This document shows, piece after piece, positions 8,485 to 15,722 of a stretch of 39,885 nt of DNA. The first letter of the stretch is position 1. Each line of letters begins with the position of its first letter. Source of the DNA: Desulfovibrio cuneatus DSM 11391 (GTDB taxonomy: Bacteria > Desulfobacterota > Desulfovibrionia > Desulfovibrionales > Desulfovibrionaceae). The notes under the pieces are model-generated. The model saw only the letters and a list, made by a program, of their open reading frames with translations. It did not search any database and had not been told where the DNA came from. Both the position numbers and the translations under genes were made by a program. The DNA lies in assembly GCF_000430005.1 (NCBI RefSeq), contig NZ_AUCY01000030.1, positions 1 through 39,885 of the forward strand, written 5' to 3'.

Positions 8485-9108
8485 TCAAGCGTATTGCTGC
8501 AACTCGGTCCACAACTCGGGGTTTACGTCAAAACCAAGTTCCGTAGCTTTGCGGGCGTATTCCAGGGCTTTTTTGCCTTCGCCTTTTTCCAGCCACACCA
8601 GGGCCAGGTTGTTGTACGCCGGGCTGAAGCTGGGGTATTTTTCCACCACTTTTTCACTCAGGGCAATACTTTGGTCCAGTTCGCCTTTCATGTAGTACGC
8701 TGCCGCCAGGGAAGCCTGGGCCTGCACAAAGTTGGGGTCCCACTTCAGGGCTTTGGTAAAGGCCGGAATGGCTTCTTCTGCGTCGCCACGCTGCAAATGT
8801 ACAAAGCCAATGTTGCCCCAGGCAATGGCAAAGCGGGGGCGGCACTGGGCGGCTTCCTTGTTGTAGTTCAGGCAGCCTTCCAAATCTCCCCGTTGCAGGG
8901 CAATGCCACCAAGCTGTACATAGGCTTCCGCCAGCCGGGGTGATTTGCTTAATGCATCCAGAAAGGCCCGCTCCGCAGCGGAAAAGTCGCGCTTAGTCAG
9001 CAGGGCCATGCCCAGGTTGTACAGGTGGTTGGCGCAGTCCGGGCTTTTGGAAATGGTGTCTTTCAGGTCGGCAATATATTCATCAATGTTGTCGTACTGT
9101 TCTTTCAT
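8485..9108 (-). CDS. TPR-repeat protein
   Basis: About 207 residues built almost entirely of tetratricopeptide repeats. Four to five 34-residue units carry the W/L-G-Y-A-F-A-P pattern, for example YNLGMALLTKRDFSAAERAF, AWGNIGFVHLQRGDAEEAI and AYNNLALVWLEKGEGKKAL. TPR arrays form protein-binding superhelices; the partner is unknown. No signal peptide is present. The start at 9108 was chosen because it overlaps the upstream gene's TGA in an ATGA arrangement and has GGGAG 10 bases upstream; the open frame extends to 9153. The gene is translationally coupled to the 132-residue protein at 9105-9503 and is ended by the terminator at 8410-8446. Confidence 0.85.
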   Translation of the reverse strand: MKEQYDNIDEYIADLKDTISKSPDCANHLYNLGMALLTKRDFSAAERAFLDALSKSPRLAEAYVQLGGIALQRGDLEGCLNYNKEAAQCRPRFAIAWGNIGFVHLQRGDAEEAIPAFTKALKWDPNFVQAQASLAAAYYMKGELDQSIALSEKVVEKYPSFSPAYNNLALVWLEKGEGKKALEYARKATELGFDVNPELWTELQQYA

Positions 9109-9503
9109 CGCTTTTGTAGCTCCCTGGTAAGCAAGGTGTGGTACCACAGGCAAAAATCAAAAATACCGCGGTACTTTTCCTCATGGTTAACCATGCCAAG
9201 GGCGCATTCCAGCGCACCCCGGGCATACTCATTACTGGGCTTTTCCTGCTGCACACTTTGTAAAAATTCGCGCACAAGCTGCTGGGTGGTGCGCTTGGTC
9301 ACATCTTCGCGAATATCCATGGGTTCTTTGGGGGCAGCAAAGGGGTCCCAGTTGTCGTAGCCAATACGGTCAATAAACTTGCGGCGGCGTGGGTTCATGC
9401 GGTCATACAAAAAACGCTTATGCTCAGCTTCTTCCTGGCTGTAATCACGCGGGCCGGATTCGTCCAACATGGAGGAAGGGGGAAGAAAAGGGGTGTTGTC
9501 CAT
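9105..9503 (-). CDS. Hypothetical protein, first gene of TPR operon
   Basis: A 132-residue charged protein with no recognised domain. It includes a basic patch (NPRRRKFIDRIG), the phrase YDNWDPFAAPKEP and a helical C-terminus. No membrane segment, signal peptide or cysteine motif is present. AGGA lies 8 bases before the ATG at 9503. Its stop overlaps the start of the TPR gene by ATGA, so the two products probably work together. It resembles nothing I can name; I suspect a family restricted to Desulfovibrionales. Confidence 0.65.
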   Translation of the reverse strand: MDNTPFLPPSSMLDESGPRDYSQEEAEHKRFLYDRMNPRRRKFIDRIGYDNWDPFAAPKEPMDIREDVTKRTTQQLVREFLQSVQQEKPSNEYARGALECALGMVNHEEKYRGIFDFCLWYHTLLTRELQKR

Positions 9504-9532
9504 GTGTTACTGTCCTTGCGTTATTCCTAACA

Positions 9533-9778
9533 AAGCACTGATAAATGGCATTCTGGAAACGCGCAGTTATTTCATTTGGCAAGGTCGGGGACACAGGCCC
9601 TGTGCGCAAGCTTTTTTTGAAGCAGGAGTGACAATTCCGCAGGAAAGCGGAATTGGGAACCACCCACAGGGCGGAAGCCGAAGGCCGAGGCCCAGGACGG
9701 GCCGAGTCAACTCTTCCGTCCTCGACTGTTTCAAAAAAGTGAAGCAACGCAGCCTAACGGAATAAATCAGCGTTTGCC
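9533..9778 (-). repeat. Family A element, copy A2 (full length)
   Basis: In minus orientation it starts near the YkgJ-type gene's stop (TAG at 9784-9782, then TCA, then GGCAAACGCTGATTTATTCC) and runs to CAGTGCTTTG at 9533. It contains the full hairpin cassette with the stem CCGCCC-tgt-GGGTGG (9660-9674), which has a G.U wobble relative to A1. About 20 extra bases (near 9575-9600) are present only in this copy. Confidence 0.85.
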
Positions 9779-9781
9779 TGA

Positions 9782-10459
9782 CTACTTTTCCTTGGGAATG
9801 CCGCCAATACCAAGGTATTGGGCATCATAGGAGGTAATAAGCGCAGCGGAAACAGGAACATACATAAGTGCCAGTTCTTTGTAAGCGCTTTTCAGGTGGG
9901 TAGCTGTTTCTGCACTTAACTGTGCCAGCCTCTCCTGCATCTTGTCAAGAAACACAGTGGGGTAGCGCCCCCCAGCCTTAAACCCGGTTTTGCCGCAGGT
10001 GTGGCCTTGCCCGCCAATGGAGGTGGGCACACCGTAAAACCGGCAGGTAATAGGGCGATATTCATATAAAACGCACTTGTCTTCGTCGTCCAGCAGGGGG
10101 CAGCGCTCGGTAATGGCGGCTACCTCGTGCAAAATGGCATTGCTGTCTTTGCCGTCGCGTGAGTCGCGGTAAATCTGGCGCTTGACGCGGGCCAGCTTGC
10201 GGTCTGTTTCACTGGCTTTTTCGGTAATGGCAAAGCGTTCCATACCAGAAGGGAAAATTTGGGAAAATTTGGCGTTGAGGTACAGTGCCTCCACAAGGGA
10301 AAGGTCGAACAGGGCATGGCAACATGAAGCGCAGCCCTTGGCACATGTTACTTCCTGGGGGAACTGGGCGCGAATGTGCTGGAATGCAGCATCTGCTTCA
10401 CGGGCCAGTGTTTCATAGCGAAGGAAAAAAGGGGAAAGGTCAGGCAGGGTGGCGCTCAT
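9782..10459 (-). CDS. YkgJ-family cysteine-cluster (putative Zn/Fe chelating) protein
   Basis: The 225-residue protein belongs to the YkgJ family (CxxxCxxCC type). The first half carries CAKGCASCCHAL. Later come CPLLDDEDKC, YEYRPITCRFYGVP and a further Cys (GHTCGKTGF). These cysteines are thought to bind zinc or an iron-sulfur cluster; the biochemical role of the family is poorly defined. GGAG lies 7 bases before the ATG at 10459. The gene shares direction with the ferredoxin gene 150 bp upstream and may be read from the same promoter. No transmembrane segment is seen. The stop is 3 bases from a family A element. Confidence 0.85.
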   Translation of the reverse strand: MSATLPDLSPFFLRYETLAREADAAFQHIRAQFPQEVTCAKGCASCCHALFDLSLVEALYLNAKFSQIFPSGMERFAITEKASETDRKLARVKRQIYRDSRDGKDSNAILHEVAAITERCPLLDDEDKCVLYEYRPITCRFYGVPTSIGGQGHTCGKTGFKAGGRYPTVFLDKMQERLAQLSAETATHLKSAYKELALMYVPVSAALITSYDAQYLGIGGIPKEK

Positions 10460-10611
10460 GCAATGCTCCGTAGGAAAGAAGGCGTGTCAGTGCAGTCGCA
10501 AAAAAGAGCATGAGCCGCTGCCACGTGTTTCCACAAGGCAACGGCCATGCTATACAAGTGTTCAGGGAATGTGCAAAAAGCAAGGCATACCAAGCCCTTT
10601 GCACCAACACC

Positions 10612-10800
10612 TTACACTTCTTCAATAACAATAGCGTCGGAAGGACAAACTTCCACGCAAGATTCGCAACCAAGGCATTCTTCAGCGTTCACGGCAACAG
10701 CTTTGCCGTCCTGCAGTTCATACACTTCTACAGGGCACACATCCACGCATTCGCCGTCGCCAGTGCACTTGTCGCTGTCAACAATCACATTCCAAGCCAT
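10612..10800 (-). CDS. Seven-iron type ferredoxin (D. africanus ferredoxin III-like)
   Basis: A 62-residue electron carrier. The first cluster motif is CTGDGECVDVCP (C12, D15, C18, C22), where Asp15 occupies the position of the second cysteine. The second motif is complete (C42, C45, C48, C52). In D. africanus ferredoxin III the same Asp makes the first cluster a [3Fe-4S] centre that reversibly takes up Fe, Zn or other metals. Flanking residues (DKCTGDGECVDVCPVEVYE) match that protein closely from memory. GGAGG at 10806-10810 is the ribosome site. The leader contains two perfect dyads (10825-10843 and 10861-10877) and a candidate promoter at 10884-10912. The partner oxidoreductase is not in this window unless it is the AOR-like protein. 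Confidence 0.93.
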   Translation of the reverse strand: MAWNVIVDSDKCTGDGECVDVCPVEVYELQDGKAVAVNAEECLGCESCVEVCPSDAIVIEEV

Positions 10801-10824
10801 AATCGCCTCCAGTGTTTTTTGAGT

Positions 10825-10843
10825 GAACGGTCTTGTACCGTTC
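10825..10843. promoter_or_regulatory. Perfect dyad in the ferredoxin leader
   Basis: GAACGGT-cttgt-ACCGTTC is a perfect 7-bp inverted repeat with a 5-bp spacer. It lies between the ribosome site and the promoter candidate. It could be an operator or an mRNA hairpin. Confidence 0.55.
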
Positions 10844-10860
10844 TTGTGAACAAAAGTTAC

Positions 10861-10877
10861 AGACGCAGTCTGCGTCT
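10861..10877. promoter_or_regulatory. Second perfect dyad in the ferredoxin leader
   Basis: AGACGCAG-t-CTGCGTCT is an 8-bp perfect inverted repeat with a single central base, more like a protein-binding site than an RNA hairpin. It lies just downstream of the candidate -10 box. Confidence 0.55.
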
Positions 10878-10883
10878 TTCAAG

Positions 10884-10912
10884 CAGATAGCCGTAGCAAC
10901 CATTGCTGTCAA
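10884..10912 (-). promoter_or_regulatory. Candidate sigma-70 promoter of the ferredoxin gene
   Basis: On the minus strand TTGACA (10912-10907) is followed after 17 bp by TATCTG (10889-10884). This is the best promoter match upstream of the ferredoxin. Confidence 0.5.
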
Positions 10913-10925
10913 GCATTCATTGTGA

Positions 10926-11076
10926 GGAAACGCTGATTTATTCCGTTTGGCTGCGTTGCTTCACTTTTTTTGAAACAGTCGAGGACGGAAGAGTCTACTC
11001 CTGCTTCAAAATAAGCTCGTGCCTTGCAAAACGAAATAACTGAGCGTTTCCCAAAAATCCAGTTAATCAGTGCTTT
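10926..11076 (+). repeat. Family A element, short form (cassette deleted)
   Basis: It begins GGAAACGCTGATTTATTCCG and ends GTTAATCAGTGCTTTT. The GC-rich hairpin cassette is absent: GGAAGAGT is joined to ACTCCTGCTTC. The full copies carry ACTC on both sides of the cassette, so this looks like a deletion between 4-bp direct repeats. The stretch 11077-11280 holds no gene I can support; a TTGACC (11162) and TATACT (11188) lie 20 bp apart as a weak cobT promoter. Confidence 0.85.
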
Positions 11077-11280
11077 TGAAAGCATAGGCCAAGGGGCATG
11101 TACCGTTTTTACCGTGTCTGCCCTTGCCTTGCAACTGCCAGAAAAAATTTATGCAACAGTCTTGACCATTGCGGGTAACTGGGGTCTTATACTAGCAAAA
11201 TAACGGTAGCCTATTATTTCTCCTTGTGCCACCGTGTTATTTTGTCACATATAACCACACGCCCCTGCGTAGTTCACACC

Positions 11281-12363
11281 ATGCCCACTTTTACTCTTCC
11301 TTCTTTTTTGGCCGAGGCTGCTTCCCGCATTGCCCCTGTTAACCCGCAGCATGAAGCAGCCGCCAGGGCCCGCCTTGATTCCCTGACAAAACCCGTGGGC
11401 AGCCTTGGCAGGCTTGAAGACTGGGCCACCCAACTGGCTGGCATACAGGGGGGGGCCGTGCCCCTTGCTGTGGACCCAGCCTTGATGGTGACCATTGCCG
11501 CCGACCATGGCGTTGTGGCAGAAGGTGTTGCCGCCACCCCTTCCAGCGTGACAGCATTGCAGGTGGTAAATTTTATGCACGGGGGCGGGGCCATTAACAA
11601 CCTGTGTGCCAGTGCAGGCATGCAGTTATGGGTGGTGGACGCCGGGGTGGACGCCGACCTGCCACAAGGCCCTGGCCTGGTGCACGCCAAAATTGCGCGG
11701 GGCACGGCCAACTTTACCCGGCAATGCGCCATGACAGAAGTAGAATGCCACGCCGCCCTTTCCCTTGGCCTGAACCTTGCCGATAAAGCCAATACCCAGG
11801 GCGTGCGGCTGGTGGGCCTTGGGGAAATGGGTATTGGTAACACCACGGCTTCCACCGCCTTGTTTTGTGCCTACCTTGGGTTTACCCCGCAAGAAATTAC
11901 AGGCATTGGGGCAGGCATTGCCCCCAGCCAGTTGCCCCACAAGGCCGCCGTTATTGCCCGCGCACTGGAACGGCACAAAGATGTTGTGGCAGGCGGCAAC
12001 CCTGTGCAGGTGCTGGCAGCCCTGGGCGGGCTGGAAATTGCTGCCCTGGCCGGGCTGATTATTGGGGCCGCCAGCCACGGCATGGCTGTTATGGTCGATG
12101 GGTTTATTGCCACTGCCGCCTATGTGGCTGCTTTGCACATTGCCCCGGCTGTGGCCCCCTATTGTTTTTTCAGCCATGGTTCGGCAGAGGCAGGCCACGG
12201 CAAGGTGCTTGCCCGGCTTGGGCAAAAGCCCCTGCTTGACCTTGGGTTGCGCCTTGGGGAGGGCACAGGGGCCACCTTGGGTGTAAGCATGCTGCGTGCT
12301 GCCGTGCAGGCCTACAATGGCATGGCAACGTTGCAAGATTTAGGCATTACCCTGAAACGCTGA
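11281..12363 (+). CDS. cobT: Nicotinate-nucleotide--dimethylbenzimidazole phosphoribosyltransferase
   Basis: CobT makes alpha-ribazole phosphate from nicotinate mononucleotide and a lower-ligand base during nucleotide-loop assembly of cobalamin. The 360-residue length is normal. Family signatures include LTKPVGSLGRLE near residue 40, TIAADHGV, GLGEMGIGNTTASTAL, and the C-terminal GEGTGA, whose Glu (residue 327) corresponds to the catalytic glutamate of the Salmonella enzyme. The ATG at 11281 was chosen because CobT homology starts there; the frame is open from a TTG at 11224. No ribosome site is obvious. No cobalamin riboswitch was recognised upstream. It stands alone here; the only other corrinoid gene is the truncated cobQ at 23785. 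Confidence 0.95.
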   Translation: MPTFTLPSFLAEAASRIAPVNPQHEAAARARLDSLTKPVGSLGRLEDWATQLAGIQGGAVPLAVDPALMVTIAADHGVVAEGVAATPSSVTALQVVNFMHGGGAINNLCASAGMQLWVVDAGVDADLPQGPGLVHAKIARGTANFTRQCAMTEVECHAALSLGLNLADKANTQGVRLVGLGEMGIGNTTASTALFCAYLGFTPQEITGIGAGIAPSQLPHKAAVIARALERHKDVVAGGNPVQVLAALGGLEIAALAGLIIGAASHGMAVMVDGFIATAAYVAALHIAPAVAPYCFFSHGSAEAGHGKVLARLGQKPLLDLGLRLGEGTGATLGVSMLRAAVQAYNGMATLQDLGITLKR

Positions 12364-12424
12364 TTATTGAGGCCGTAGAGTTGGGATAAGCTGCATGCTT
12401 TGTGTTTTGTATTGGGCGTGGCAC

Positions 12425-12556
12425 GTTGGTAAAACTAGCCTTTTTTGCGGAGACTTCGTTGGCGGCGAATTTTCCGTCAGGGCAGACCACGAGGTCAGCC
12501 CCTTGAAAAATTCGCCGCCGCCTTGCCTGCACAAAAAATTCTATCTTTTCACCAAC
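12425..12556 (-). repeat. Family B palindromic element, copy B1
   Basis: This ~132-bp element is a near-complete palindrome. The outer arms GTTGGTAAAA and TTTTCACCAAC pair. The inner arms GGCGGCGAATTTTC (12461-12474) and GAAAAATTCGCCGCC (12505-12519) pair, and an apical GACC/GGTC (12485-12496) closes it. Read on the minus strand it aligns with copy B2 at 23575-23714, sharing AGAATTTTTTGTGCAGGCAA and GGGGCTGACC. Confidence 0.8.
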
Positions 12557-12657
12557 GCCCCGCCCAAGCACAGCCCCCCCTGCGGGGCCTTGTGGCCGAT
12601 GGCTTCGCTATGTAGGAACGAAGCGAAATAGTAACAATCATTTTATTCAGAGTTGTC

Positions 12658-13413
12658 ATGCATAAAAACACAACCCCCCGTCCCCCCCTTGTGGTGGCCT
12701 TGCTGTGCCTTGGCTATATGGCCTTGGTGCTCATCGGGTTGCGGGTGCTGTTTGTATGGGCCGCCTGGGCGTGGCTGGTGGGCACAGAAGCTTCATTGGT
12801 CAGCGTAGCGGCAGGGCCGGGGCTTGAGCCCTTTGGCCCCGTGTTCTGGAGCGCCTTTGGCTATGGCGTGTTGTTTGACATGCGGCTGGCTGCGCTATTG
12901 ACACTCCCCCTTGGTGTGGGGTTGGCCTTGCCCTCTGTGGCTCGGCAATTTTCCTTTATCAACGTGTTTGGCATGTATCTACCCATACTGTGGGTGGTGC
13001 TGCTTGTGTATGTGGTGGATGTGCTTTTCTATGCCAGCATCGGGCGGCGCATAGACTACCAGTCTTTTTTGGATGCACTGCAAGCAAGTAATTGGTCTTT
13101 TGGGGGCATGCTTTTGTCAAATTATTCACGGGTGTGGCTGGCTGTGGGCATTACGGTGGCAGCCGGGCTGGTGGCGGCTGGCCTTGCCTGGCTTGGCAGC
13201 ATTCCCCTGGTTCATGCCCGCAGGTTCCAAACAGCGTATATGTGTTGTTTTTTGGGGGCAGTGCTGTGGGTTATGGCCCTGCATGGGCAACCGTTGTGGG
13301 GAAGCAAGCCCTTGCAGGCCAGTATGCTGCCTTTTCCTGCCCGCAGCACGGGCCGCGCTTTGGCCACGAATCCCGTGCAGAACATTATGGATACCGTGCA
13401 AACTGCTCCGTAA
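12658..13413 (+). CDS. Membrane half of an LtaS/sulfatase-like protein, catalytic domain absent
   Basis: The 251 residues contain about five hydrophobic helices. Their arrangement is typical of the N-terminal membrane domain of lipoteichoic-acid-synthase/phosphoglycerol-transferase-type sulfatases: FGYGVLFDMRLAALLTLPLG, then VDVLFYASIGRRIDYQSFLDAL, and a final ALATNPVQNIMDT just before where the extracytoplasmic sulfatase domain should begin. The frame stops there (TAA at 13411-13413), and no sulfatase sequence follows in any frame before the next gene. It is therefore either a remnant of a truncated gene or a stand-alone membrane domain. No clear ribosome site precedes the ATG. The family assignment rests on the order of motifs, read by eye. 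Confidence 0.65.
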   Translation: MHKNTTPRPPLVVALLCLGYMALVLIGLRVLFVWAAWAWLVGTEASLVSVAAGPGLEPFGPVFWSAFGYGVLFDMRLAALLTLPLGVGLALPSVARQFSFINVFGMYLPILWVVLLVYVVDVLFYASIGRRIDYQSFLDALQASNWSFGGMLLSNYSRVWLAVGITVAAGLVAAGLAWLGSIPLVHARRFQTAYMCCFLGAVLWVMALHGQPLWGSKPLQASMLPFPARSTGRALATNPVQNIMDTVQTAP

Positions 13414-13639
13414 TGATTTTTCACTCATACTGTTACTGCTGTATTTCGCGTAAAGAACATGCGTAGTGCAGGTGGCAAGGCAACGCTTTCCCACCTTCAA
13501 ATATTTGACATAATACGAGTGTGCTGCATATTTAATTTTATATTTCAGTATGTTGCTGTGTGTGGCACTGCAATTGCATTCCTGAGGCAAACCCCTTTGC
13601 GTACACTGCCCAAAGGGAACATTGGTTCAGGAGAAACTT

Positions 13640-15514
13640 ATGGCTACCTCATATCCTCTTGAGGGGTATCCACCCACCTCACGCAACAATGCCAACACGG
13701 AGCGTGGTGCCCCCAGTGGCACCAAAGCCTCGGACCCTTCTTTTGCGGCGGTTATGGCTGCAAAAAGTGGTGCTGGCGTGCCTGCCCCGGCGGAAAATGC
13801 CGCGGCTAAGGGGCGCTCATCCTTCTTTCCTGCCACGGCACCGCAGCAAACCGAGCGCATATACCGTTCCGGCCAGGGGGTGCCCCCTGGTTCATTGGTG
13901 GCTGGTCAGTCTAACCATGTGCAGAATACCCTGGCCCGCAGGCAATTGCAGCAGCCCATGTCTAAGCAGTCGGAACTTGCAGGCCCAGACCCAACCCGGC
14001 CTACAAACCCTGAAGCCACAGACATGCGTGCCCGCTTTGCAGGAACGCGCAAAGGCGCACGTGTTGCCACGCCGCAAGCCAATAAATATTCTTTTGGTAT
14101 GGAAGACCCCCGTAACCTGCGTGGTTCCGGGCGTTCCGCCATTGGCTCTGGCAGGGCGGCCAACGTGCACGGGCGTGAAGCCCTTACCATGCCCGGCCAG
14201 GGAGTACGTTCCCAGCCAGGGCTTGCCCAGCAAGCCGTGGGCAAACAGGCCCTGGGTGCGCAACCCCTGGGGGGTAAACCCGGCATGGACAGCGTGTTCT
14301 CATTTAGCGGCAAAGAAAGTGCCGTGAGCCTTGCGGGGCAGGTTGCCAAGGACATGGTCTTTGTCAGTACCCCTGATAACGGGCGGGGGGGCATAGCCCG
14401 CCACGCAGCGGAAGCTGGCCGTTTGCCGCAAATGCCTGGCAACGGGGCACTGGCCGCCGCTGCTGCCCTTGGGAACAAAGGGCTACCCGGAATGCCGGGT
14501 GGCATGCCAGGTATGCCTGCCAGTATGCCTGGGGGGCTTGGCGGGGCCATGCCTTCAGGTATAATGCCGCCTGCGGGGCCTTCACGCATTACGCGGGAAT
14601 CTCTTGTGCAGGGCAATGTGCCGGATGGGACAACCTATGGGGCTGTACCCAGCGCCCAGGCCTATTCCCGTGGGGGCGACAAGCCCTGGGAAATGGCGGT
14701 TCGTTCCTCCAGCCATAAACGGGCTGGTGGTGCCCTTGATGCCGGGCGCGTTCCCTTGCAACTGAAGGGTATACACCCTGGGGCTGTGCCAAAGGGTGAG
14801 CTGGCAGGGCAAAAGCCCGGTTCCCCTGGGGTTCAAGGTTTCCCCGCCTCTCCGGGTGCCTTGGGTGCCCTGGCTGCCCGGTTTGAATCCGGGGCAGATG
14901 GTATTGCTGCCGTTGGGTATGACTCCCACGGGGGCACTTCCTACGGGAAGTTTCAAATTTCTTCCCGTGCTGGCACCATGAAGCAGTTCTTGAGTTATCT
15001 TTCAGAAAAAGCCCCAGACCTGGCTAAACGCCTTGCGGTGGCTGGGCCTGCCAACACCGGGGGCAAGGGCGGGCGTATGCCGGAAACCTGGAAGGCCATT
15101 GCCGGTGAACAGCCAGATCGTTTTGAAAAACTGCAAAATGACTTTGTGCATGAAAGCCACTTCGAGCCAGCCGCCCAGGCCTTGGAAAAGAATACAGGTG
15201 TTTCCTTCAGCAATATGCCGGAAGCCTTGCGTGAAGTGCTGTTCAGCACGGCCGTGCAGCACGGCGCTGCCGGGGCAGTGCGTATTGTAAGCCGGGCTTT
15301 GGACCGCCTCAGCTCCCCTTCTGGCCAGCAAAAAAGCATGCCTGCGCGCCAGGCGTATGAGACAGGTAAAGAACTTATTCAGCAGATTTACGCCATTCGG
15401 GCCGGGCAGTTTGGTTCTTCCTCCATGCATGTGCAATCTTCGGTGAAAAACCGGCTGCAGGAAGAAATGCAGGAAGCACTTACCATGTTTGGCACCCACA
15501 AGCCACGGGGGTAA
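13640..15514 (+). CDS. Low-complexity protein with C-terminal lysozyme-like domain
   Basis: About 624 residues. Residues 1-400 are Gly/Pro/Ala/Ser-rich and probably disordered. They include a collagen-like stretch of Met-Pro-Gly triplets (about 285-310). From ~408 a compact domain begins: LAARFESGADG, VGYDSHGGTSYGKFQISS, GTMKQFLSYL, and later LQNDFVHESHFEPA. This resembles lysozyme-like phage or VgrG-associated peptidoglycan hydrolases, in which the Glu of the ESG motif (residue 416) would be catalytic. AGGAG at 13629-13633 fixes the ATG at 13640. There is no signal peptide, so export would need a specialised route, for example phage-like or flagellum-associated. Enzyme class is inferred; experimental activity is unknown. 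It is closed by the terminator at 15549-15587. Confidence 0.7.
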   Translation: MATSYPLEGYPPTSRNNANTERGAPSGTKASDPSFAAVMAAKSGAGVPAPAENAAAKGRSSFFPATAPQQTERIYRSGQGVPPGSLVAGQSNHVQNTLARRQLQQPMSKQSELAGPDPTRPTNPEATDMRARFAGTRKGARVATPQANKYSFGMEDPRNLRGSGRSAIGSGRAANVHGREALTMPGQGVRSQPGLAQQAVGKQALGAQPLGGKPGMDSVFSFSGKESAVSLAGQVAKDMVFVSTPDNGRGGIARHAAEAGRLPQMPGNGALAAAAALGNKGLPGMPGGMPGMPASMPGGLGGAMPSGIMPPAGPSRITRESLVQGNVPDGTTYGAVPSAQAYSRGGDKPWEMAVRSSSHKRAGGALDAGRVPLQLKGIHPGAVPKGELAGQKPGSPGVQGFPASPGALGALAARFESGADGIAAVGYDSHGGTSYGKFQISSRAGTMKQFLSYLSEKAPDLAKRLAVAGPANTGGKGGRMPETWKAIAGEQPDRFEKLQNDFVHESHFEPAAQALEKNTGVSFSNMPEALREVLFSTAVQHGAAGAVRIVSRALDRLSSPSGQQKSMPARQAYETGKELIQQIYAIRAGQFGSSSMHVQSSVKNRLQEEMQEALTMFGTHKPRG

Positions 15515-15548
15515 TGGCGAAAGCCTTATTTCCAAGACAGCAGACCAT

Positions 15549-15587
15549 AAAAAAGCGCTGGTGAGCAATGCTCACCAGCGCTTTTTG
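15549..15587. terminator. Strong bidirectional terminator
   Basis: AAAAAAGCGCTGGTGAGCA and TGCTCACCAGCGCTTTTT pair perfectly with a tiny loop. It serves the lysozyme-like gene and, on the minus strand, the AOR-like gene ending at 15723. Confidence 0.95.
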
Positions 15588-15590
15588 CGG

Positions 15591-15625
15591 TTTCCCAAAT
15601 ACCATTTAAGCAGTGTTTTGCTATG
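15591..15625 (+). repeat. Fragment of family A (outer end only)
   Basis: TTTCCCAAATACCATTTAAG followed by CAGTGTTTTG matches the outer right end of A4 (TTTCCACAATGGTATTTAAT then CAGTGTTTCC). The rest of the element is absent. Confidence 0.6.
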
Positions 15626-15722
15626 GCCATTTCCCTAGAGCAGTTTACCTTTGAAAGTATACACTGGCTTACCATGCAGCGCATTGGTTTTTTCAATGTA
15701 GTCGTCTGGTTTGTGCAAGGGG

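Noticed and set aside
11077-11280. Cobalamin riboswitch upstream of cobT
   Set aside because: I looked for the B12-box style sequence and surrounding helices here and upstream of cobQ and saw neither.
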